A DNA stretch of 50,989 bases from an uncultured Gammaproteobacteria bacterium (GTDB lineage Bacteria; Pseudomonadota; Gammaproteobacteria; UBA6429; Thiohalophilaceae), in contig CALBTB010000015.1 in assembly GCA_937967995.1 (NCBI GenBank), positions 1-50,989 of the forward strand. The letters run 5' to 3'. The first letter of the stretch is position 1, and each line of letters begins with the position of its first letter. Positions 26,849-36,983 of the stretch are shown piece by piece. The notes beneath the pieces are model-generated. The model saw nothing but the letters and a program-made list of their open reading frames with translations. It had not been told where the DNA came from and did no database searches. Made by a program: the position numbers and the translations under genes.

Positions 26849-28507
26849 TTAATTGTTATCGTTTTTAGGTCGTAGCGACTTGTAGTAGTTAATCAGGCCA
26901 TTGGTCGAGCTGTCGTGCGTGTTGACCTCCTCATCATCTTCCAGTTCACCCAGTACGGTTTGCGCCAGCTGTTTACCGAGTTCCACACCCCACTGATCAA
27001 AAGAATTAATATTCCAGATGACGCCCTGAACAAAAATCTTGTGTTCATACAGGGCGATGAGCCTGCCCAGTGAAATGGGGTTGAGCGTACGGAACAGGAT
27101 GGTATTGGTTGGCTTGTTACCCGGAAAGATTTTGTTTGGCAGCAAGATACGCAGCATGTCTTCGTCCAGTCCCTGGTCGACCAGTTCCTTATAGGCTTCT
27201 TCCTGCGTTTTGCCGCGCATGAATGCTTCTGTTTGAGCAAAGACATTGGCCATTAATGTTCGATGATGACTGCGTATGCAGGTGAAATTGGTGACCGGTG
27301 CAATAATGTCGGCAGGAATCAGCTTGGTTCCCTGATGCATGAGTTGATAAAACGCATGCTGGCCGGTAATGCCAAGCTGACCAAACACGATTGGCCCGGT
27401 ATCGTAATCCACCACGTTACCGTCACGATCGATCCGCTTACCATTACTTTCCATATCGGCCTGGCGAATATAATCGGGCAGGAATTTCAGGTGCTGATCA
27501 TAGGGTAGCAGGGCATAGGTTTGTGTCCCGAAGAAATTGTTATACCAGATGCCCAGCAGGGCAAGAATAACCGGCATGTTTTTGTCCAGTGGCGCGGTAC
27601 GAAAATGGGTATCCATTTCATAAGCACCCTGCAGCATCTGGGTAAAATTTTCCATGCCAATTGAGATCGCCGTGGACAAACCGACACAGGACCATAATGA
27701 ATAACGGCCACCAACCCAGTCCCACATTTTGAAGATATTGTCCGGTCGAATACCGAACTCAATGGCCGCGGCGGTATTATTCGAGACTGCCACAAAGTGT
27801 TTGCTGATCGCGGCATTATCGTCGGCGGTTTTCATGAACCATTTGCGGGCGGTCTGTGCATTGACCAACGTATCTCTGGTGGTAAAACTTTTAGACGCGA
27901 TGATAAACAGCGTGGTTTCGGGTTTGAGTGATTCCAGCGTATCGCTGATATGGTTTTCATCCACGTTGGAAACATAATGCACGCGTAAGTCATGAATCGA
28001 GTAGGGGCGCAGGGCTTCAGTCGCCATCAACGGACCCAGGTCCGAACCACCCACTCCGATATTCACGACGTCCGTGATGGGCTGGTTGGTATAGCCGCGC
28101 CATTGCCGTGAGCGAATCTGGTCACTGAAGTTGCGCATCTTGTCCAGCATGGCTTTGACATCCGGCATCACATTCTTGCCATCGACGTTAACGGCTGTGT
28201 TGTCCCGGTTACGCAGGGCGACATGCAGGACCGCCCGTTGTTCGGTGTGATTAATCATGTCGCCGCTGAACATTTTTTCGATCCAGCCCGGCAGGTCCTG
28301 TTGCTCGGCAAGGTCCACCAGCAACTTCATGGTCTCGGCATTGATGCGATTCTTGGAATAATCGAGCAGGAAATCGGCTAACTGCAGGGAGAAGGTCTCA
28401 AACCGCTTTGAGTCCATGTCGAACAGGTCGCGCATGTGTATAGCGCGCACAGCCTCGTAATGCTGTTGCAAGGCTTGCCAGGCAGGCGATTCGGTTAGTG
28501 TCGACAT
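26849..28507 (-). CDS. pgi: Glucose-6-phosphate isomerase
   Basis: A 552-residue enzyme interconverting glucose 6-phosphate and fructose 6-phosphate. Signatures: GVGGSDLGP, FIIASKSFTTRDT, WDWVGGRYSLWSCVGL and a C-terminal NSFDQWGVELGKQLA. Length matches the family (about 549). It reads towards the tRNA and is divergent from ppc. Confidence 0.97.
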   Translation of the reverse strand: MSTLTESPAWQALQQHYEAVRAIHMRDLFDMDSKRFETFSLQLADFLLDYSKNRINAETMKLLVDLAEQQDLPGWIEKMFSGDMINHTEQRAVLHVALRNRDNTAVNVDGKNVMPDVKAMLDKMRNFSDQIRSRQWRGYTNQPITDVVNIGVGGSDLGPLMATEALRPYSIHDLRVHYVSNVDENHISDTLESLKPETTLFIIASKSFTTRDTLVNAQTARKWFMKTADDNAAISKHFVAVSNNTAAAIEFGIRPDNIFKMWDWVGGRYSLWSCVGLSTAISIGMENFTQMLQGAYEMDTHFRTAPLDKNMPVILALLGIWYNNFFGTQTYALLPYDQHLKFLPDYIRQADMESNGKRIDRDGNVVDYDTGPIVFGQLGITGQHAFYQLMHQGTKLIPADIIAPVTNFTCIRSHHRTLMANVFAQTEAFMRGKTQEEAYKELVDQGLDEDMLRILLPNKIFPGNKPTNTILFRTLNPISLGRLIALYEHKIFVQGVIWNINSFDQWGVELGKQLAQTVLGELEDDEEVNTHDSSTNGLINYYKSLRPKNDNN

Positions 28508-28643
28508 AAACGCAGGTCCTTTTTTTAACTATAACATGCTGTATTCTCACGCAAAACGGCAATTGATAAGTTGTTGTCAAGAGGCGAAATTCTCTACAGA
28601 TCCGGTATAATGCCGGCTGCAATCAGCCACATCTGGGTAAATC

Positions 28644-31478
28644 ATGACCGCAGAAATTAAACCGTTTCCCACCAGCCGAATTGACGTTCCTGCCGACCAG
28701 GTCAATGACAAACCATTACGTCGCCAGGTCAAGCTGTTTGGCAATATTCTGGGAAAAATCCTGCGTGAGCAAACCGGGCAACGGGTATTTGCGGCGGTGG
28801 AGGCGTTACGCAAAGGCCATATCAGTCTTCGCAAGGAGGATAACCCGGCCAAGCGTCGTCGCCTGTTGCGCCTGATTGAATCCCTCGATCCGGACACGCT
28901 GAGCCATGTGGTGCGTGCTTTCAGTATTTACTTCAGCCTGGTCAATATTGCCGAAGAATCCTATAGCCATACGCAGCGGCGCAAGGATGTGGATCGCAAC
29001 GGGCCGTTGTGGTCAGGTTCATTCATCCAGACATTGCGAGAATTTAAGGAGCAGGGCGTCAGCCATGACCAGGTGCAGGCGCTGTTCGATCAACTTGCCT
29101 ATATCCCGGTCATTACCGCGCACCCGACGGAATCCAAACGCCGGACCGTCATGGAGGCGTTGCGTCGAATCTTCCTGGTAAATGAAAAACTGCATGTCAG
29201 GATGACCCGCCTGGATCGGGATCGCGCGGTGAAAGAACTGGAACGCAATATCCAGATTCTGTACAAGACCAACGAGGTGCGTGTCAGGAAGCTGGAAGTC
29301 GTGGACGAGGTCAAGAACGGCCTGCACTATTTCCGTGAAAGTCTTTTTCAGGCTGTTCCCCAGGTTTACAGAAACGTCGAGCGCGCTGTCGGCGATATCT
29401 ATGCGGATGAGAATGAAACCATAAAAATTCCCAGTTTCATTCGGTTTGGTTCCTGGATTGGCGGTGATCGCGATGGCAATCCCAATGTGAAACCGCATAC
29501 CACGGTGATGGCCCTGTGTCTGCAGGCACGGGAAGTCTTACGTGAATATGAAAAACGAATTCTTGCCCTGTCGCATACCCTGACCCAGTCAACAAAGTTC
29601 ATACAGCCCAGTGAAGCCTTTTATAGCAGCCTGCAAAAGGATGAAACGGAATTACCGCACCTGTTTACTGATCTGCCCGGGCGATTTAAGCAGGAGCCAT
29701 ATCGGCGCAAACTGTATTTTATTCATCACCGTCTTACGCTTGCGCTGACTGCAATCGAACAACGCGTAGAGGGCGATCAAGCGACACAGCATCCGGCTGC
29801 TTATAAACATGAGCAGGCTTTACTGGATGATTTGTACCTGATTCGGGATTCGCTTATCAGTCATGGTGATGCCATTGTGGCGGATGGAGACCTGCGTGAT
29901 CTGATTCGACTGGTGGAAACTTTTGGGTTTTACCTGGTGCAACTGGATATACGCCAGGAGTCCACCATACATTCGCAAACAGTGGCTGAAGTCCTGACAC
30001 AACTGGGTGTGGATGATTATGCGTCGCTGGAAGAATCGGACAGGTTAACGGTGCTGTCACGGTTCCTGTCTGCACCTACGGCAAAAATAGAAATTTCAAA
30101 ACTCTCTGACCAGGCGCGTGAAACCATCGAAGTATTTAACGTCATGCGTGACATGCGCGAGGTGGTCAGCCCGGAATCCTTTGGTAACTATGTTATCTCC
30201 ATGACACATGAAGCCAGTCATGTGATGGAAGTGATGTTCCTGGGCTGGTTAACAGGATTGGCCGGGTACACGGGTAATGACTGGTTCTGTCATATTCGCA
30301 TTTCACCGCTGTTTGAAACCATTGATGACCTTGCGCATATCGAGCCGGTGATGACACGCCTGCTGGATAACGCCACTTATGCCTCCCTGCTAAAGGCGTC
30401 GGGCAACAAGCAGGAGGTCATGCTGGGTTACTCGGACTCCTGTAAAGATGGCGGTATCCTGTCTTCATCCTGGAGCCTGTATCAGGCGCAGAAAAAAATT
30501 ACCGCGCTGACACAGTCGCGCGGTATCAAGTGCCGGTTGTTTCATGGCCGTGGTGGGACCATCGGTCGTGGTGGTGGCCCGACGCATGAATCGATCCTGG
30601 CGCAACCCGCCGGTACCGTGCATGGTGAAATCAAGTTTACCGAGCAGGGTGAAGTCCTGTCCTATAAATACAGTAACCATGAGACGGCCGTCTATGAGCT
30701 GACCATGGGCGTGACCGGGCTGTTAAAAGCCAGCAAAAACATTATCGTTCCCGTGTCAGCAGATGATGCTGAATATTGCGAGATCATGAAGGACCTGGCC
30801 AACATCGGTGAACAGGAATACCGCGAGCTGACCGATCGTACACCCGGGTTCCTGGATTATTTTTATGAAGCCACGCCGGTATCGGAAATAGCCCTGATGA
30901 ACATCGGTTCACGACCATCGCACCGCAAGAAGACCGATCGCTCCAAGTCTTCGGTCCGGGCAATTGGCTGGGTATTTGGCTGGGCACAGTCACGCCATAC
31001 CTTGCCCGCCTGGTACGGTATTGGTACCGCCCTGAATCGCTGGATCGACAAACGTGATCAGCGCCTGCACAAATTACAGGAAATGTATCGTAACTGGCCT
31101 TTCTTCCGAGCCCTGTTAAGTAATTCCCAAATGGCGTTGTTCAAAGCTGAATTACAGATTGCCCGCACTTATGTCAGTTTGTGTAAGGATCAGGATAAGG
31201 CGTTACCGGTGTATAGTTCGATTCGCAATGAACACGAGTGTACGGTGCGAAATGTGCTGAATATTTCACAACTTCCATACCTGATGGCGGAAACACCACA
31301 ACTGGCCGTGTCACTAAGCCGTCGTAACCCGTATCTGGATCCGCTGAACCAGATACAGCTGATGCTGTTGCATCGCTTCCGTGATGAGCAGGCCAGTGAT
31401 GACGAACGGGATCGCTGGCTGGACCCGTTATTACGCAGCATCAATGCCATTGCCGCGGGAATGCGCAACACCGGATAA
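28644..31478 (+). CDS. ppc: Phosphoenolpyruvate carboxylase
   Basis: A 944-residue anaplerotic enzyme forming oxaloacetate from PEP and bicarbonate. The catalytic histidine is His160 in ITAHPTESKRRT. The glycine-rich FHGRGGTIGRGGGPTHE loop and GSRPSHRKKTDRS follow. The end, SINAIAAGMRNTG, has the conserved QNTG/RNTG C-terminus, so it is complete. It is somewhat longer than E. coli Ppc (883). It is followed by queA after 12 nt. Confidence 0.96.
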   Translation: MTAEIKPFPTSRIDVPADQVNDKPLRRQVKLFGNILGKILREQTGQRVFAAVEALRKGHISLRKEDNPAKRRRLLRLIESLDPDTLSHVVRAFSIYFSLVNIAEESYSHTQRRKDVDRNGPLWSGSFIQTLREFKEQGVSHDQVQALFDQLAYIPVITAHPTESKRRTVMEALRRIFLVNEKLHVRMTRLDRDRAVKELERNIQILYKTNEVRVRKLEVVDEVKNGLHYFRESLFQAVPQVYRNVERAVGDIYADENETIKIPSFIRFGSWIGGDRDGNPNVKPHTTVMALCLQAREVLREYEKRILALSHTLTQSTKFIQPSEAFYSSLQKDETELPHLFTDLPGRFKQEPYRRKLYFIHHRLTLALTAIEQRVEGDQATQHPAAYKHEQALLDDLYLIRDSLISHGDAIVADGDLRDLIRLVETFGFYLVQLDIRQESTIHSQTVAEVLTQLGVDDYASLEESDRLTVLSRFLSAPTAKIEISKLSDQARETIEVFNVMRDMREVVSPESFGNYVISMTHEASHVMEVMFLGWLTGLAGYTGNDWFCHIRISPLFETIDDLAHIEPVMTRLLDNATYASLLKASGNKQEVMLGYSDSCKDGGILSSSWSLYQAQKKITALTQSRGIKCRLFHGRGGTIGRGGGPTHESILAQPAGTVHGEIKFTEQGEVLSYKYSNHETAVYELTMGVTGLLKASKNIIVPVSADDAEYCEIMKDLANIGEQEYRELTDRTPGFLDYFYEATPVSEIALMNIGSRPSHRKKTDRSKSSVRAIGWVFGWAQSRHTLPAWYGIGTALNRWIDKRDQRLHKLQEMYRNWPFFRALLSNSQMALFKAELQIARTYVSLCKDQDKALPVYSSIRNEHECTVRNVLNISQLPYLMAETPQLAVSLSRRNPYLDPLNQIQLMLLHRFRDEQASDDERDRWLDPLLRSINAIAAGMRNTG

Positions 31479-31490
31479 CCCGTTCGCATC

Positions 31491-32513
31491 ATGAAACTGT
31501 CTGATTTTGATTATCACCTACCTGATGATCTGATAGCCCAATACCCGACTCAACAACGCTCTGCCAGTCGCTTGCTGGTATTGAATCGGCAAACGGGTGC
31601 AGTGCTCGACAAACAATTTACAGACATCACGGGGCTTTTGCAGGCTGGTGACCTGCTGGTCATGAATAACACGCGGGTGATTCCGGCCAGAATGTTCGGT
31701 CAGAAAAGCACGGGCGGAAAAATTGAAGTCCTGGTGGAACGCGTCATCGATCAACAGACCCTGCTGACCCAGGTACGCGCCAGCAAACCACCCAAACCCG
31801 GGACCCAGCTCATACTCGGTGATCGTTATACACTGACGGTAACTGAGCGGGTGGATGATTTTTATCAGTTACATCTCGATGCTGATCAGACCAGCGTATT
31901 TGAGATGATGCATGCTATCGGTCATATGCCATTACCACCTTATATTCAGCGTGATGACCAGGACACGGATCATGCACGATACCAGACCGTGTACGCGCAA
32001 CATGATGGCGCGGTGGCAGCACCCACGGCCGGTTTGCATTTTGATGATGAGCTGCTGAAACAACTCAGCAGTCAGGGCGTGCAGCAGGCTTTTGTCACTT
32101 TGCATGTCGGTGCCGGGACGTTTCAACCGGTACGGGTTGAAAACATTGCCGAGCATAAAATGCATCGTGAATGGCTGGATGTGCCGGCCCAGACCGTCGA
32201 TTTAATCAACCGAACCCGCCAGGCCGGTGGCAAAGTGGTGGCGGTCGGTACCACCACGGTACGCAGTCTCGAGACGGCTGCATTAAATGGCGAATTAAAA
32301 CCGTATCAGGGCGAAACCGATATTTTCATCACACCGGGATTTTCGTTTCGCGTGGTGGATGCCCTCATCACGAATTTTCATTTACCGCAGTCGACACTGC
32401 TGATGCTGATCAGTGCATTCGCCGGTCATGCACAGACACTGAATGCTTACCAGCATGCCGTACAGCAACGTTACCGCTTTTTCAGTTACGGCGATGCGAT
32501 GTTTATAGGTTAA
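31491..32513 (+). CDS. queA: S-adenosylmethionine:tRNA ribosyltransferase-isomerase
   Basis: A 340-residue enzyme adding the epoxycyclopentane ring to preQ1-modified tRNA, the penultimate step of queuosine. Motifs: DFDYHLPDDLIAQYP at the start, NNTRVIPAR, GAVAAPTAGLHF and TNFHLPQSTLLMLISAF near the end. It is followed 17 nt later by tgt, the common queA-tgt-yajC-secDF order. Confidence 0.96.
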   Translation: MKLSDFDYHLPDDLIAQYPTQQRSASRLLVLNRQTGAVLDKQFTDITGLLQAGDLLVMNNTRVIPARMFGQKSTGGKIEVLVERVIDQQTLLTQVRASKPPKPGTQLILGDRYTLTVTERVDDFYQLHLDADQTSVFEMMHAIGHMPLPPYIQRDDQDTDHARYQTVYAQHDGAVAAPTAGLHFDDELLKQLSSQGVQQAFVTLHVGAGTFQPVRVENIAEHKMHREWLDVPAQTVDLINRTRQAGGKVVAVGTTTVRSLETAALNGELKPYQGETDIFITPGFSFRVVDALITNFHLPQSTLLMLISAFAGHAQTLNAYQHAVQQRYRFFSYGDAMFIG

Positions 32514-32530
32514 CCGTATATAATTCGCCC

Positions 32531-33646
32531 ATGAAATTTTCTCTGCTCGAACAGGACGGCGCTGCGCGTCGCGGCCAGTTACAGTTTGAACGCGGCCTTG
32601 TCGATACACCGGCATTTATGCCGGTCGGTACCTATGGCACCGTGAAGGCGATGACACCGGAAGAATTATCGGCACTGGGTGCGCAGATCATTCTGGGTAA
32701 CACCTTTCACCTGATGTTGCGACCGGGCACGGAGATCATTCGCCAGCATGGTGATCTGCATGACTTTATGCACTGGCAGGGGCCGATTCTTACCGACTCG
32801 GGTGGATTTCAGGTCTGGAGTCTGGGTGACATGCGGCGCATCAGTGAAGAAGGTGTGCACTTTGCTTCGCCGGTGGACGGCTCACCGGTATTTCTGAGTC
32901 CGGAAATCTCTATGCAGGTGCAGCGTGAGCTGGGTGCGGATATTGTCATGATATTCGATGAATGCACGCCATATCCTGCGACCGAACAGCAGGCCCGTGA
33001 ATCCATGGAATTGTCACTACGCTGGGCCGCACGCAGTAAATCCGCGCACGCGGATAACCCGGCGGCGCTGTTTGGCATTGTGCAGGGTGGGATGTATCCC
33101 GCTTTGCGCGAGGAATCACTGGCCGGATTGTGTGAAATCGGCTTTGACGGCTATGCCATCGGCGGGCTGTCAGTCGGCGAACCCAAGGACGAGATGCTGC
33201 ATGTCATCGAGAACCTGACCCCGGCCATGCCAGTGGATCGACCACGCTACCTGATGGGGGTCGGTACGCCGGAGGATATCGTGGATGCCGTGGTGCGGGG
33301 CATCGACATGTTCGATTGTGTGATGCCAACACGCAACGCGCGTAATGGTCATTTATTCACCTCTGAAGGGTACATTCGCATTCGTAATAGTCGTTACCAG
33401 TCAGATACACGACCTCTCGATTCGGCCTGTGACTGCTATACCTGCCAGCATTACAGTCGGTCCTATTTACGCCACCTGGATAAAACCGGCGAAATCCTCG
33501 GGGCGCGGTTAAATACTATCCACAATCTGCATTATTATCAGCGCCTCATGCAGGGTCTGCGCAAGGCTATCAGCGCACACAATCTCGGATCATTTGTGCG
33601 GGATTTTCACGCAAAACGCGCGAATGGCAAGACAAGTGTGCAATAA
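32531..33646 (+). CDS. tgt: tRNA-guanine transglycosylase
   Basis: A 371-residue enzyme exchanging guanine-34 for preQ1 in GUN-anticodon tRNAs. The catalytic aspartates are in TDSGGFQVWSL and FDCVMPTRNARNG. The zinc site is in CDCYTCQHYSRSYLRHL. The frame is open upstream across the end of queA, but that extension is out of frame with queA and lacks homology; the ATG at 32531 gives the family start KFSLLEQDGAARRG. Confidence 0.96.
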   Translation: MKFSLLEQDGAARRGQLQFERGLVDTPAFMPVGTYGTVKAMTPEELSALGAQIILGNTFHLMLRPGTEIIRQHGDLHDFMHWQGPILTDSGGFQVWSLGDMRRISEEGVHFASPVDGSPVFLSPEISMQVQRELGADIVMIFDECTPYPATEQQARESMELSLRWAARSKSAHADNPAALFGIVQGGMYPALREESLAGLCEIGFDGYAIGGLSVGEPKDEMLHVIENLTPAMPVDRPRYLMGVGTPEDIVDAVVRGIDMFDCVMPTRNARNGHLFTSEGYIRIRNSRYQSDTRPLDSACDCYTCQHYSRSYLRHLDKTGEILGARLNTIHNLHYYQRLMQGLRKAISAHNLGSFVRDFHAKRANGKTSVQ

Positions 33647-33686
33647 TACGCGTCCGCATTTTTCATAATATTTAAGGGTGTTTCGA

Positions 33687-34034
33687 ATGAGTTTCTTTAT
33701 TTCTCAGGCCTATGCCGACAATGGCGCGGCAGCGGCCCAACCAGCCAATGATCCACTGATGGGTATGCTGTTTTTTGTCGGCATGATCGTTATTTTTTAC
33801 TTTCTGCTGATTCGTCCGCAACAAAAGCGCGCCAAGGAACATCGCAAGCTGGTCGAAGCGCTGGGCAAAGGTGATGAAGTCGTGACCAACGGCGGTGTGC
33901 TGGGCAAGATTGTGGAAGTCGGCGATCAATACCTGACACTGGAAATTGCCGACAATGTGCAGATCAAGATTCAACGCCAGGCCGTCTCAACGGTATTACC
34001 CAAGGGAAGTCTCAAGGCGGCTGAAAAAGAATAA
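33687..34034 (+). CDS. yajC: Sec translocon accessory protein YajC
   Basis: A 115-residue single-pass inner membrane protein: a short N-terminal segment, one hydrophobic helix (MGMLFFVGMIVIFYFLLIRPQ, without the last two residues), then QQKRAKEHRKLVEALGKGDEVVTNGG, the family signature. The ATG at 33687 has an AAGGGTG site; an in-frame ATG at 33678 lies only 1 nt after that site and is less likely. First gene of yajC-secD-secF. Confidence 0.95.
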   Translation: MSFFISQAYADNGAAAAQPANDPLMGMLFFVGMIVIFYFLLIRPQQKRAKEHRKLVEALGKGDEVVTNGGVLGKIVEVGDQYLTLEIADNVQIKIQRQAVSTVLPKGSLKAAEKE

Positions 34035-34071
34035 GCACGACCATTAAAAAGAAAATAATCCAAGAGTTGTT

Positions 34072-35937
34072 ATGAATCGATATCCGTTATGGAAATACCT
34101 GCTGATCCTGGCTGTTGCCGTGATCGGTCTTATCTACGCTTCGCCCAACCTGTATCTGGATGATCCGGCCATTCAGGTGGCGGCGGGTCGCAAGGCGGTG
34201 ATGAATGACGCAACATTGACGCGCATCGAATCCGCATTAAAAGGCGCAGGTATTGAGTACAAGCATGCCACCATCGACGACAAGGGTGCGTTAATCCGTT
34301 TCAAAGACGAAGCCGATCAGGCCAAAGCGAAAAAGCTGGTCAGTGACTTACTGGGCGGTCAGTATGTGGTGGCGCTAAATTACGCCAAGACCACACCGTC
34401 ATTTTTGACGGCATTTAATGCCGAGCCAATGTATCTGGGTCTGGACCTGCGTGGCGGTCTGCACTTCCTGATCGAGATCGATATGGACACGGCTATCGAA
34501 CAGCAGCTGGATCGATACAAGAGCGAGATAAACGATTACATTCGTGCCAATAAGGAAAAAGATATTCGCGCCTCCGGCACCGTCGTCAGGGATGGAGCTA
34601 TTGAAATCAAGTACACGGAGGAAGCCGCCCGGGAGCGTGCCCGCGATGCCCTGCGTAATGAAATCACCGATCTCGAATTCAGTACGTTTGATCGTGGTGA
34701 CCGCTATTTTCTGAAAGCCGAAATTACCAGACAGAAGCTCGAAGAACACCGTGCGAATACCATTACGCAAATTATCACGGTGTTGAAAAAACGCATCGAC
34801 GACAAGTACCAGGGTTTAATGGAGCCGGTCATTGTCCGGCAGGGCGACAGTCGTATCGTGGCGGAATTCCCTGGTATCCAGAACAGTGAAGAGCTGATAG
34901 ACGTGTTAACGGCAACGGCCAGTCTTGAATTTCGCATGGAACAGACTGCCTATTCCGTCGAGCAGGCATTGGCCGGTAAGGCACCCGGTTCTAAAATCTA
35001 CACCATGCGCGAAGACGGCAGGCAGGTGTTACTGAAAAACAAGATCATCATTACCGGGCAGGAAATTACCCATGCCACTTCAGGTTCCGATGAAAATGGA
35101 CAACCCGCTGTTAACGTCACCCTGAATGGTGCCGGTGCCAAACGAATGGGAAATAATACCAAGAAAAATCTTGGCAAGCGTATGGGTGTTGTATTCATCG
35201 AATACGAAACAGAAAAAGTGCAACGCGATGGCAAGGTGGAAACCATTCGGCACAAGATTGAGGAAGTTATCAGCCTGGCCACGATCCAGGGTGTGTTCTC
35301 CAAGAAATTCCAGATTACCGGCCTGACGCGCGATGAAGCCACCAAACTGGCCCTGCTGTTACGTGCCGGTGCGTTAGCGGCACCGATTCAGATTGTCGAA
35401 GAACGGACGGTCGGTCCGACCATGGGCGCGGAGAACATTGCCAAGGGTTTTGAGTCGGTGATCATCGGCTTTATTGTCGTCGTGGCGTTCATGCTGTTCT
35501 GGTACAAGGGATTTGGCCTGCTGGCCAACCTGGCTTTGCTGACCAACCTGGTGCTGATCATTGCCGTGTTATCCATGTTTCAGGCCACGCTGACCTTGCC
35601 GGGTATCGCGGGCATTGTCCTGACGGTCGGTATGGCCGTGGATGCCAATGTGCTGATCTTTGAGCGAATACGCGAAGAACTGGCAGTGGGGAACACACCA
35701 CAGGCAAGCATTAATTCCGGCTACGACAAGGCGTACTCAACCATTTTTGATGCCAACATCACGACCCTGATCGCGGCAGTCGTGCTGTTTGTGTTTGGTA
35801 CCGGTCCGGTCAAGGGTTTTGCGACAACGCTTTCTATCGGAATTGCGACTTCCATGTTTACGGCCATCATGGGTACCCGTGCGATTGTTAACCTGGCGGT
35901 TGGCCGTAAAAAGAAAATTAACAAGTTATCGATTTAG
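34072..35937 (+). CDS. secD: Protein translocase subunit SecD
   Basis: A 621-residue inner membrane protein: an N-terminal helix, a large periplasmic part (including P1) and five C-terminal membrane helices. Conserved LGLDLRGGLHFLIEID and, in the membrane domain, GMAVDANVLIFERIREE, the proton-pathway helix with its essential aspartate. SecDF uses the proton gradient to pull exported proteins through SecYEG. It precedes secF by 12 nt. Confidence 0.97.
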   Translation: MNRYPLWKYLLILAVAVIGLIYASPNLYLDDPAIQVAAGRKAVMNDATLTRIESALKGAGIEYKHATIDDKGALIRFKDEADQAKAKKLVSDLLGGQYVVALNYAKTTPSFLTAFNAEPMYLGLDLRGGLHFLIEIDMDTAIEQQLDRYKSEINDYIRANKEKDIRASGTVVRDGAIEIKYTEEAARERARDALRNEITDLEFSTFDRGDRYFLKAEITRQKLEEHRANTITQIITVLKKRIDDKYQGLMEPVIVRQGDSRIVAEFPGIQNSEELIDVLTATASLEFRMEQTAYSVEQALAGKAPGSKIYTMREDGRQVLLKNKIIITGQEITHATSGSDENGQPAVNVTLNGAGAKRMGNNTKKNLGKRMGVVFIEYETEKVQRDGKVETIRHKIEEVISLATIQGVFSKKFQITGLTRDEATKLALLLRAGALAAPIQIVEERTVGPTMGAENIAKGFESVIIGFIVVVAFMLFWYKGFGLLANLALLTNLVLIIAVLSMFQATLTLPGIAGIVLTVGMAVDANVLIFERIREELAVGNTPQASINSGYDKAYSTIFDANITTLIAAVVLFVFGTGPVKGFATTLSIGIATSMFTAIMGTRAIVNLAVGRKKKINKLSI

Positions 35938-35949
35938 TGGAATGGCGAC

Positions 35950-36888
35950 ATGAAGTTTTTCAAGAAAACACCTAATTTTGATTTTGTCGGCAAGCGTAAA
36001 CTTGCACTGGCCCTGTCTGCCATTCTGTTTATTGTCAGCATTGGATCGCTGGCCACGAACTGGTTGAATCTCGGACTCGATTTCAAGGGCGGTATTCTGG
36101 TTGAAGTCGGATACCCGCAACCGGTTCAGGTTGAAGATGTACGGCAGGCCCTGAACAGGGAAGGATTTAACGAGGCCGTCGTGCAGCAAATCGGTCCAAC
36201 CGGTCAAAATGTAACAATACGCATTTCAGAACAGGTCAATGTTTCCAAGGTTGAAGTCAGTAATAAAGTGATTGCTGCGCTGAAAAAACATACAACGGAA
36301 GAGATTGATATACGCCGGCGTGAATTTGTTGGCGCCAAAGTCGGTGAAGAATTGCGGGATGATGGCGGTATTGCCATGCTGATCGCACTGGGTGGAATTT
36401 TGCTTTACGTCATGCTGCGCTTTGAATGGCGGTTTGCACTGGGTGCCGTGGTTGCATTGATTCATGACGTCGTGATTACGCTCGGATTCTTTTCCGTATT
36501 TCGTCTTAATTTCGACCTGACCGTGCTGGCGGCTTTACTTGCTGTCATCGGTTATTCATTGAATGACACGATCGTGGTCTATGACCGCATTCGGGAGAAC
36601 TTTCGCAAAATGCGCAAGGGCACCACAGTACAGATTACCAATACCTCACTCAATCAGACCCTGTCCCGTACCTTCATGACATCGTTAACAACACTGTTTG
36701 TATTGTTTGCCATGTTTTTCCTGGGCGGTGATTTGATTCGTCCATTTGCCACAGCGTTGATAGTTGGTGTGTTTATTGGTACCTATTCATCGATTTATGT
36801 CGCAAGCAACATGGTGCTGGCGCTCAAAGTTGATCGCGCGCACCTGATGCCGGTTGCGAAAGAGGAAATAAAAGACAGTTATCCCTGA
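35950..36888 (+). CDS. secF: Protein translocase subunit SecF
   Basis: A 312-residue partner of SecD with six predicted membrane helices and a smaller periplasmic domain. Motifs LGLDFKGGILVEVGYP near the start and GYSLNDTIVVYDRIRENFR in the fourth-helix region are diagnostic. Ends the yajC-secD-secF operon; 95 nt separate it from hppA. Confidence 0.97.
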   Translation: MKFFKKTPNFDFVGKRKLALALSAILFIVSIGSLATNWLNLGLDFKGGILVEVGYPQPVQVEDVRQALNREGFNEAVVQQIGPTGQNVTIRISEQVNVSKVEVSNKVIAALKKHTTEEIDIRRREFVGAKVGEELRDDGGIAMLIALGGILLYVMLRFEWRFALGAVVALIHDVVITLGFFSVFRLNFDLTVLAALLAVIGYSLNDTIVVYDRIRENFRKMRKGTTVQITNTSLNQTLSRTFMTSLTTLFVLFAMFFLGGDLIRPFATALIVGVFIGTYSSIYVASNMVLALKVDRAHLMPVAKEEIKDSYP

Positions 36889-36983
36889 TTCAAATAACAC
36901 GATGCATTGACTAGACTAAAAACAACAAACTGCGTCGTGAAATAAAGAAACGTTTTTCTAAACATAACAAAGGGGATTGAAGG

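Noticed and set aside
32171..32530. N-terminal extension of tgt overlapping the end of queA
   Set aside because: Out of frame with queA and without homology; tgt starts normally at 32531.
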